Shown here: piece after piece, positions 26,499-32,893 of the stretch | Position numbering within the stretch: position 1 is the first letter of the stretch | Layout: every line of letters begins with the position of its first letter | Assembly: GCA_023266235.1 (NCBI GenBank) | Contig: JAHFRL010000043.1 | Location: 1-32,893 of the forward strand | From: Betaproteobacteria bacterium | GTDB lineage: Bacteria; Pseudomonadota; Gammaproteobacteria; Burkholderiales; SG8-41 | Direction of reading: 5' to 3' | DNA: 32,893 bases | Notes under the pieces: model-generated | Database searches by the model: none | What the model saw: only the letters and a program-made list of their open reading frames with translations | What the model was told of the DNA's origin: nothing | Translations under genes and position numbers: made by a program

Positions 26499-27902
26499 TC
26501 AGAATTCGACGGTTGAATGTGCGGCTGGCACCGTCGCGTTCCAGCCGAGTTGCGCGTGCACGGCATCACGGAAAATCTGCGCGGTCGCGGCCTCGCCATG
26601 CACCATAAACGACTGGCGCGGCGCGTACTTGAAATTGCGCAGCCATGCCAGCAGCCCGGCCTGGTCGGCATGCGCGGAAAGCCCCCCGATGGTGTAAATC
26701 TCGGCGCGCACCGGCACCTCTTCGCCGAAGATGCGGACGGTCGCCGCGCCGTCGACGATGCGGCGGCCGAGCGTACCCTGCGCCTGGAATCCGGTAAACA
26801 CGATCGTGCTCTCACTGCGCCCGAGATTATGCGCCAGATGATGCTTGATGCGGCCGGCGTCGCACATGCCGCTCGCCGAAATGATCAACGCGCCGCTGCG
26901 GATGCGGTTGAGCGCCATCGACGCCTCGACGTCCTCGACGAATACCACGCGCGGGCGGCCATTGCGCGCCAGCATCGACTTCAGTATGTCCTGCGACTGC
27001 GGGTCGAGCAGCGCGCGATGCTTGAGGGTGATCTCGGTGGCCTGCGTTGCGAGCGGCGAGTCGACGTAGATTTGCAGGTCCGGCAGCGCGCCCTGGCGGT
27101 GGAGGTCGCCGAGCAAAAAAATCAGGTCCTGGGTGCGGCCGACCGCGAACGCGGGAACGATCACATTGCCGTGCTTGCGTGTCAGCGTGTCGTTGATGGC
27201 GTGGGCCAGCTCCTTGAGGGTATCCGGCAGCGACTTGTGCAGCCGGTTGCCGTAGGTCGACTCGATCAGAAGGTAGTCGGCTTCGGCAATCTGCGCCGGA
27301 TCGCGCACCACCGGGTGTCCCGGCTGCCCGATGTCGCCCGAAAACACGAGTTTGCGGGTGTCGCCCCGATCATCGACCCACACCTCAATGATCGCCGCGC
27401 CGAGGATATGGCCGGCATCGCGAAAACGGCAGCTTACGCACGGATGCGGATGGAGGGTGGCGTCGTAATCGACCGCATGCATCTGCTTTAAACTGGCTTC
27501 CGCCTCGCTCACGGTATAGAGCGGCTCGGGATGCTTCCTCTCTTCGTGCTTGCCGCGCCGTGACATGCGCTCGCGCCACTCGGCTTCCTTTTCCTGGATA
27601 TGCGCGGCGTCGAGCAGCATCACGTGCAGCAGATCGGCCGTCGCGCGGGTCGTGAACACCTCGCCGCGAAAGCCCGCCGCAACCAGCCGCGGCAGCAACC
27701 CGGAATGATCGATATGAGCATGCGTCAACAGCACGAAATCGAGCGCGCGCGGATCGAACGCGAACGGGCTGTAATTCTTTTCGCTGGCTTCGCGGCCGCC
27801 CTGGAACATGCCGCAATCGACGATGAAGCGCACGGACCCGGTTTCGACCAGGTAACACGAGCCGGTGACCTCCTCCGCCCCGCCGAGAAAACTCAATTTC
27901 AT
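26499..27902 (-). CDS. Metallo-beta-lactamase fold/beta-CASP RNase (CPSF-73-like)
   Basis: This 467-aa cytosolic protein is a predicted zinc-dependent ribonuclease. The metal motif HAHIDHSG is at 61-68. Further ligands lie in DAGHILGA, SGDIGQPG and GGLSAHADQ. The beta-CASP domain follows the first half, with VPAFAVGRTQDLI and ASGMCDAGRIKHHL. The family includes TTHA0252 of Thermus and archaeal and eukaryotic mRNA 3'-end nucleases; the RNA target here is unknown. It sits 13 bases after bioA and one base before dacB. The grouping of biotin synthesis, RNA decay and wall hydrolysis shows no clear functional logic. Confidence 0.92.
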   Translation of the reverse strand: MKLSFLGGAEEVTGSCYLVETGSVRFIVDCGMFQGGREASEKNYSPFAFDPRALDFVLLTHAHIDHSGLLPRLVAAGFRGEVFTTRATADLLHVMLLDAAHIQEKEAEWRERMSRRGKHEERKHPEPLYTVSEAEASLKQMHAVDYDATLHPHPCVSCRFRDAGHILGAAIIEVWVDDRGDTRKLVFSGDIGQPGHPVVRDPAQIAEADYLLIESTYGNRLHKSLPDTLKELAHAINDTLTRKHGNVIVPAFAVGRTQDLIFLLGDLHRQGALPDLQIYVDSPLATQATEITLKHRALLDPQSQDILKSMLARNGRPRVVFVEDVEASMALNRIRSGALIISASGMCDAGRIKHHLAHNLGRSESTIVFTGFQAQGTLGRRIVDGAATVRIFGEEVPVRAEIYTIGGLSAHADQAGLLAWLRNFKYAPRQSFMVHGEAATAQIFRDAVHAQLGWNATVPAAHSTVEF

Positions 27903-27915
27903 TCAGACAGCCGGT

Positions 27916-29244
27916 TTACGCAAGGCATGCCTCGAGTGTCGCGAGCGTGCGCGCCGCCAGAAAATCGATCTCGTCATCGGCGATGACGTAGGGCGGCATG
28001 AAGTAGATGGTGTTGCCGATCGGCCGCAGCAACAGTTCGCGCGCGAGCGCGGCCTGATAGAACTTGCGCGCAAACGCGGGATCGTTGGTGTCGACATCGA
28101 ACGCCCAGATCATGCCGGTGTTGCGGAAATTCCTGACGCGCGGATGCTCCGCGATCGATCGCGCGGCGCGGTTGAGATAAGCGGCCCTGGCCTTGTTGGC
28201 CTCGAGCACGTCGTCCTGCCTGAAAATATCGAGCGTCGCGAGCGCGGCACGGCACGCGAGCGCGTTGCCGGTGTAGGAGTGCGAATGCAGAAAGCCGCGC
28301 GCAACACTGTCATCATAGAACGCCGCGTACACCGGATCGGTCGTCAGCGCCACGGATAGCGGCAGGTAGCCGCCGGTGATGCCTTTCGACAGGCACAGGA
28401 AATCCGGCGTAATGCCGGCCTGCGCGTGCGCGAAAAACGTGCCGCTGCGGCCGCAGCCGGTCATGATTTCATCGGCGATCAGGTGCACCTGGCAGCGGTC
28501 GCAGAGTGCGCGCGCGCGGCGCAGGTACTCGGGGTCGTACATCGCCATGCCGGTTGCGCCCTGCACCAGCGGCTCGACGATGAAGGCCGCGGTCTCGGCG
28601 TGGTGCTGCTCGAGATGGCGTTCCAATGCCTGCGCGCACCGCCCTGCATAGGCGCGTGGCGACTCACCTTGTTGCGCGAGCCGCCAATCCGGACTCGGCA
28701 CTTGCGCGCTTTGGCGCAGTAATGGCGCGTAAGTGTCCTTGAACAATGCGACGTCGGTCACCGCCAGCGCACCCAGTGTTTCGCCGTGATAACCGTTGGC
28801 GAGGCTGATGAAACGTGTCTTCTGCGCCCGCCCGCTGTTGCGCCAGAAATGGAAGCTCATTTTGAGCGCGATCTCGATCGCCGATGCGCCATCGCTGGCG
28901 TAAAAGCAGTGGCCAAGCCTGCCGCCGGTCAACGCGCTCAAGCGCTCCGACAACTCCACCACCGGTTCATGGGTGAAGCCGGCAAGCATCACATGCTCGA
29001 GTTGTTCGAGCTGGGAAGTCAGCGCTGCATTAATGCGCGGGTTGCAGTGGCCGAACAGGTTGACCCACCACGAACTGATCGCATCGAGGCAGCGCCGGCC
29101 GTCGAAGTCATACAGCCAGACGCCGTCGCCGCGCGCGATCGGCACCAGTGGCAGCGTTTCGTGCTGCTTCATCTGGGTGCATGGATGCCACACCGCGCCC
29201 GCGCTGCGTGTTAGCAGTGTCGCGTTACGAGTGCTAACGGCCAT
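27916..29244 (-). CDS. bioA: Adenosylmethionine--8-amino-7-oxononanoate aminotransferase
   Basis: This PLP enzyme makes 7,8-diaminopelargonate in biotin synthesis, using S-adenosylmethionine as amino donor. It has 442 aa. Features include WHPCTQMKQHE (19-29), SSWWVNLFGH (58-66), the PLP phosphate site SDGASAIEIALKM near 118, GYHGETLGA at 151-159, Asp258 in LIADEIMTG, and the Schiff-base lysine Lys287 in LCLSKGITGGYLP. ATG 29244 is preferred; the frame extends 17 codons upstream without conserved sequence. No other bio genes are nearby. A CIRCE-like inverted repeat covers codons 3-11 (29211-29237). It heads the bioA-RNase-dacB operon. Confidence 0.95.
   Translation of the reverse strand: MAVSTRNATLLTRSAGAVWHPCTQMKQHETLPLVPIARGDGVWLYDFDGRRCLDAISSWWVNLFGHCNPRINAALTSQLEQLEHVMLAGFTHEPVVELSERLSALTGGRLGHCFYASDGASAIEIALKMSFHFWRNSGRAQKTRFISLANGYHGETLGALAVTDVALFKDTYAPLLRQSAQVPSPDWRLAQQGESPRAYAGRCAQALERHLEQHHAETAAFIVEPLVQGATGMAMYDPEYLRRARALCDRCQVHLIADEIMTGCGRSGTFFAHAQAGITPDFLCLSKGITGGYLPLSVALTTDPVYAAFYDDSVARGFLHSHSYTGNALACRAALATLDIFRQDDVLEANKARAAYLNRAARSIAEHPRVRNFRNTGMIWAFDVDTNDPAFARKFYQAALARELLLRPIGNTIYFMPPYVIADDEIDFLAARTLATLEACLA
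29211..29237 (-). promoter_or_regulatory. CIRCE-like inverted repeat inside the start of bioA
   Basis: On the minus strand the sequence is TTAGCACTC, nine bases, CACTGCTAA. The HrcA operator consensus is TTAGCACTC-N9-GAGTGCTAA. The first arm is perfect and the second has two mismatches, so 16 of 18 positions fit with exact spacing. It begins seven bases after the A of the bioA ATG and is therefore translated. Binding by HrcA is inferred, not shown. Confidence 0.5.
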
Positions 29245-29526
29245 GTGCTGGAAAACCGCGCCAATATTGGGCTGGCAGGTATTTACAAACGGCAAAACTC
29301 ATGCAGAATGGCAGGCGCTAGTGCCTGACTTCAAAGGAGGATCAATCTTTCTTGCGATGAGACTGCGCAACCGGAACTCGAGAAAAAATTGCTGATGCCG
29401 TAATCATTATTACTGCCTCGCACCCGGCGCACGTCAACGGCAATTCGTTGTACTACGTTGTTGTGATTGGGTGGCATCAATCTTGCTCGAGTGTGAGTGT
29501 AGCATTCCTGTGGAGGTAGGCTCGCC
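29245..29526. other. Intergenic region between bioA and the divergent 212-aa gene
   Basis: About 280 bases hold the divergent 5' ends. A perfect AAAGGAGG (29333-29340) is followed 16 bases later by ATG and a 12-codon frame (29356-29394), too far from the ATG to be convincing. A small hairpin CAGGC/GCCTG lies around 29311-29326. Near the plus-strand gene a GGAGGT sequence precedes its ATG. I could not assign firm -10 and -35 boxes for either side. Confidence 0.4.
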
Positions 29527-30165
29527 ATGGAGTTACTCGATCGCATCGAAGATCAGGTCGCAGCGACCGGCCTGCCGCTGTTTGCAATCACGCTGGCCGC
29601 GGTGCCCTGTCCCGACACTCCCGTCATCCTCACGCTGCATTGGCACGGCTTCATCAAGGAAAAGCTCGTTGACATCGAAGAAGCGGAGGCCGTCGCCTAT
29701 ACACCGATTCCCAGCTCCGCGCTGCAATTGAACGAGCGCTGGCGGGATCTGCTTGCAGTCGACCGCGCCGCGATGGATGCGGCATGGGAACTCGGAGCGT
29801 GGGATGTGCAGCGCGCCGAGCGTCCCGGCTGCATGCGCCCCGGCGCCGAATCGCGCGAAGCGCTCGAGTGTCTGCAGGCGTTCGGCGCGTTCCCGTTCGG
29901 CATCAGTGGCAGCAACGTGGTGGTCGCCGATGCGCCCGACGCGGACGAGCTGGTCGAAGTCGCGGCGCGGCGCGGTTATCTGATGTGGCTGTTCCGGCCG
30001 GTGCGCGGCGGCATTTGGGGCGAGTATGCCGACGACGCGACGCTCATCGAGGATGGCCGCCGCAACCCGCCGTGCCCGCTGCTGCCGATACCGCCAACCT
30101 GTGCCGGTAACCGCCAGACGGTTTATCGGTTCGGGGTCCCGGCATTGAACCCGTTCGCAAACTAG
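29527..30165 (+). CDS. Conserved-looking protein of unknown function, 212 aa
   Basis: I do not recognise this family. The gene looks real: ATG 29527 follows a strong GGAGGT ribosome-binding sequence, and the frame has coding character and stands alone between divergent bioA and groES. The protein is soluble and acidic, with no signal peptide or membrane helix. It begins MELLDRIEDQVAATGLPLFA, contains LHWHGFIKEKLVDIEEAEA, two Trp-rich helices (LNERWRDLLAVDRAAMDAAW), and ends with Pro-rich PLLPIPPTCAGNRQTVYRFG. Three cysteines are scattered without a metal-binding pattern. A tandem TAGATAG repeat (30163-30176) includes its stop codon. No functional claim is made. Confidence 0.7.
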   Translation: MELLDRIEDQVAATGLPLFAITLAAVPCPDTPVILTLHWHGFIKEKLVDIEEAEAVAYTPIPSSALQLNERWRDLLAVDRAAMDAAWELGAWDVQRAERPGCMRPGAESREALECLQAFGAFPFGISGSNVVVADAPDADELVEVAARRGYLMWLFRPVRGGIWGEYADDATLIEDGRRNPPCPLLPIPPTCAGNRQTVYRFGVPALNPFAN

Positions 30166-30291
30166 ATAGTAGATAGATCTAATCCTGCAGCCCGCCGCCG
30201 GGCGGATCTAACTGCTTGATCGGCCAATGCTTTTCCCGCCCGCCGGCGTCACACCGGTGGCTGACCGTGCAGGCTCGTCCATCCCAGGCTC

Positions 30292-30320
30292 TTGAAATTT
30301 CACTCCTAAACGCCTATCAT
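30292..30320 (+). promoter_or_regulatory. groESL promoter (sigma-70, possibly also heat-shock sigma)
   Basis: TTGAAA (30292-30297), 17 bases and TATCAT (30315-30320) form a good sigma-70 promoter with a predicted start near 30327, inside the CIRCE element. The -35 reads CTTGAAA, which also matches the sigma-32 -35 box, and CCTATCAT loosely resembles a sigma-32 -10 box. Dual control is possible but not shown. Confidence 0.75.
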
Positions 30321-30346
30321 TGGCACTCACTCGAACAGAGTGCTAA
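30320..30346 (+). promoter_or_regulatory. CIRCE operator (HrcA-binding site) of groESL
   Basis: TTGGCACTC (30320-30328), nine bases and GAGTGCTAA (30338-30346) match the CIRCE consensus at 17 of 18 arm positions with exact spacing. It overlaps the predicted transcription start, so HrcA bound here would block groESL at normal temperature. hrcA itself is not in the window. Confidence 0.92.
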
Positions 30347-30396
30347 CAATCTTTCCCGGCAGTTCTTTTACGATTTAGCAAAGAGGAGATGCATTT

Positions 30397-30684
30397 ATGA
30401 AGATTCGTCCTTTACATGACCGCTTGATCGTCAAGCGGTTGGAAGAAGAGCGCAAGACCGCCTCGGGCATCGTCATTCCCGACACCGCGGCCGAAAAACC
30501 CGATCAAGGTGAAGTCAAAGCGATAGGCAAAGGCAAGGTCCTCGAAGACGGCAAGATCCGCGCGCTCGACCTTAAAGTCGGCGACAGAGTTCTGTTCGGC
30601 AAGTATTCCGGCCAGACCGTCAAAGTCGAAGGTGAAGAACTGCTCGTGATGCGCGAAGAAGACATCATGGGCGTCATCGAGTAA
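30397..30684 (+). CDS. groES: Co-chaperonin GroES
   Basis: This 95-aa subunit forms the seven-membered lid of the GroEL cage. [14 protein letters not shown] opens the beta barrel. The mobile loop ([20 protein letters not shown]) is intact with the conserved GIV-type hydrophobic tripeptide. [17 protein letters not shown] closes it. AGAGGAG lies about 10 bases before the ATG. groEL follows after 27 bases. It is controlled by the CIRCE element upstream. Confidence 0.98.
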   Translation: MKIRPLHDRLIVKRLEEERKTASGIVIPDTAAEKPDQGEVKAIGKGKVLEDGKIRALDLKVGDRVLFGKYSGQTVKVEGEELLVMREEDIMGVIE

Positions 30685-32358
<1,674 letters not shown>

Positions 32359-32378
32359 CGAGCGCCCTCGCGCGCGTC

Positions 32379-32399
32379 ATCCCGGACTCGATCCGGGAT
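32379..32399. repeat. Palindromic intergenic repeat (REP-like) after groEL
   Basis: ATCCCGGA (32379-32386), loop CTCGA, TCCGGGAT (32392-32399) form a perfect 8-bp stem. The context TCATCCCGGACTCGATCC closely resembles a dispersed intergenic palindrome common in proteobacteria, according to my recollection. It has no T-tract and is separate from the terminator that follows. Confidence 0.6.
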
Positions 32400-32409
32400 C
32401 CGGAACAGG

Positions 32410-32437
32410 AAGCCCCGTGCGAGCGGGGCTTTCTTTT
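32410..32437 (+). terminator. Rho-independent terminator of groESL
   Basis: AAGCCCCG (32410-32417), loop TGCGAG, CGGGGCTT (32424-32431), then TCTTTTT form an 8-bp GC-rich stem with a U-tract. It lies 52 bases after the groEL stop. Confidence 0.9.
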
Positions 32438-32492
32438 TGTGGCGCCCGAAATCCAGTCGGCCGGCGCGCCGCGTCAGGTAAAATTGCGATCC

Positions 32493-32570
32493 ATGCCGTT
32501 CGAATATCTGCTCGTTGCAATCATGCGCGCACTGATCGAAGTCGCGGGCTATCTGATGAGGAGTGCTTGA
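32493..32570 (+). CDS. Possible small hydrophobic protein, 25 aa
   Basis: An ATG-initiated frame encodes MPFEYLLVAIMRALIEVAG and then YLMRSA, amphipathic to membrane-spanning in character. It lies between the groESL terminator and tRNA-Phe. There is no convincing ribosome-binding sequence (only AGG about 14 bases upstream), and its stop codon lies in the predicted -35 box of the tRNA promoter. It could be chance. Only conservation across related genomes would decide. Confidence 0.25.
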   Translation: MPFEYLLVAIMRALIEVAGYLMRSA

Positions 32571-32596
32571 CGCATCACGGGTATTAAGGTTTAAAT
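32567..32596 (+). promoter_or_regulatory. Candidate promoter of tRNA-Phe
   Basis: TTGACG (32567-32572) is followed by 17 bases and TTTAAA (32590-32595), or by 18 bases and TTAAAT (32591-32596). The predicted start is near 32602, about 40 bases before the tRNA. The leader contains a perfect 9-bp palindrome, CTGCCCGCG (32614-32622)/CGCGGGCAG (32625-32633), just ahead of the mature 5' end. Confidence 0.55.
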
Positions 32597-32642
32597 AGCG
32601 CCCTTTTGTCGCCCTGCCCGCGTTCGCGGGCAGTCTCGATGC

Positions 32643-32718
<76 letters not shown>

Positions 32719-32721
32719 GTT

Positions 32722-32893
32722 TCATGCGGGTTTTGGCGATAGCGGTTGCTTTCCGCCTTCTACAAAATCCGCGTTTTCTTCTACAAAATCGCGATTGACC
32801 GGCGCGACTTGCTGTCCCTTCCGTCGTCCGGCGTAGCCCTCAGTTGTCGCGCGCCGCTTGTGCGCGAGCAGCTTCTGCGCGTGCGGGAGGTCT
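32722..32893 (-). CDS. Tyrosine recombinase/integrase, C-terminal fragment (runs off right edge)
   Basis: On the minus strand an open frame enters from the right edge and stops at TGA (32722-32724), giving 56 visible residues. It reads DLPHAQKLLAHKRRATTEGY, then AGRRKGQQVAPVNR and an acidic tail. This matches the end of phage-type tyrosine recombinases: a box like L-x-H with the conserved histidine (LLAHKR), then the T-T-x-x-Y motif with the nucleophile tyrosine at visible residue 20. The start and the other catalytic residues lie outside. The gene points toward tRNA-Phe and ends three bases past its CCA, the usual position of an island integrase next to attL. Confidence 0.8.
   Translation of the reverse strand, partial: DLPHAQKLLAHKRRATTEGYAGRRKGQQVAPVNRDFVEENADFVEGGKQPLSPKPA
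32758..32790. repeat. 12-base direct repeat in the integrase tail
   Basis: TTCTACAAAATC occurs at 32758-32769 and 32779-32790, a 21-base period. In the integrase frame this duplicates a heptad: RDFVEEN followed by ADFVEGG. The repeat thus keeps the reading frame. Confidence 0.75.

Noticed and set aside
29356..29394. 12-codon frame after a perfect AAAGGAGG
   Set aside because: The spacing from the ribosome-binding sequence to the ATG (16 bases) is too long, the peptide (MRLRNRNSRKNC) is unremarkable, and nothing else supports it.
30181..30291. GC-rich hairpin GCCCG/CGGGC upstream of groES as a terminator of the 212-aa gene
   Set aside because: The stem is only five pairs with no T-tract, so termination is not supported. 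The rest of the 30166-30291 stretch shows nothing clear.
32758..32790. Repeated TTCTACAAAATC as a start of a CRISPR array
   Set aside because: There are only two 12-base units with a 9-base gap, lying within an integrase reading frame. There are no CRISPR-length repeats or spacers.

Overview
The window is GC-rich, densely coded chromosomal DNA of a Gram-negative proteobacterium. A betaproteobacterium is the best guess. The grounds are the ubiC-ubiA-ubiD ubiquinone genes, 8-stranded outer-membrane barrels ending in phenylalanine, Lgt, a groESL operon behind a CIRCE operator, and the style of the Liv transporter, SapC and cytochrome c proteins. Identification is by reading the protein sequences; no database search was possible. 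Almost everything is core metabolism and housekeeping. The one clear accessory signal is at the right edge.

Layout. Positions 1-5573 (minus strand) hold a branched-chain amino acid ABC transporter operon, livK-H-M-G-F, behind a near-consensus promoter, with a stem-loop after livK. The operon runs, stop codon overlapping start codon, into a membrane-anchored helical protein that leaves the window at the left edge (DAHL-like sensor N-terminus). Positions 5758-11075 (minus) hold a small cytochrome c, a DUF255/thioredoxin-fold protein, a degenerate HtrA-like protease with a PDZ domain, and ilvD. lgt (plus) diverges from ilvD and collides tail to tail with a SapC-family gene, the two stop codons sharing CTAG. 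tRNA-Ala(CGC) and a tandem pair of acyl-CoA dehydrogenases follow (plus). An APC-type permease and a small TPR protein (minus) diverge from a plus-strand run ridA-recG-ubiC-ubiA-ubiD, which ends in a bidirectional terminator at 23269-23297.

Positions 23315-24823 (minus) carry two related outer-membrane beta-barrel genes, each with its own regulatory region. Then comes a minus-strand operon bioA - beta-CASP metallo-beta-lactamase RNase - dacB. An unrecognised 212-aa protein (plus) lies divergent to it, followed by groES-groEL with a textbook CIRCE/sigma-70 promoter. A CIRCE-like sequence, 16 of 18 arm positions matching, also overlaps the start of bioA.

The right end has tRNA-Phe(GAA). Three bases beyond its CCA end is the stop codon of a minus-strand tyrosine-recombinase C-terminus with its catalytic tyrosine. 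This is the classic boundary of an integrated element, whose body lies outside the window. I see no CRISPR array, insertion sequence or clearly new multi-gene system. The points most worth pursuing are the island boundary at tRNA-Phe, the CIRCE-like site at bioA, the sensor gene coupled to the liv operon, and the protease homologue lacking two of its three catalytic residues.
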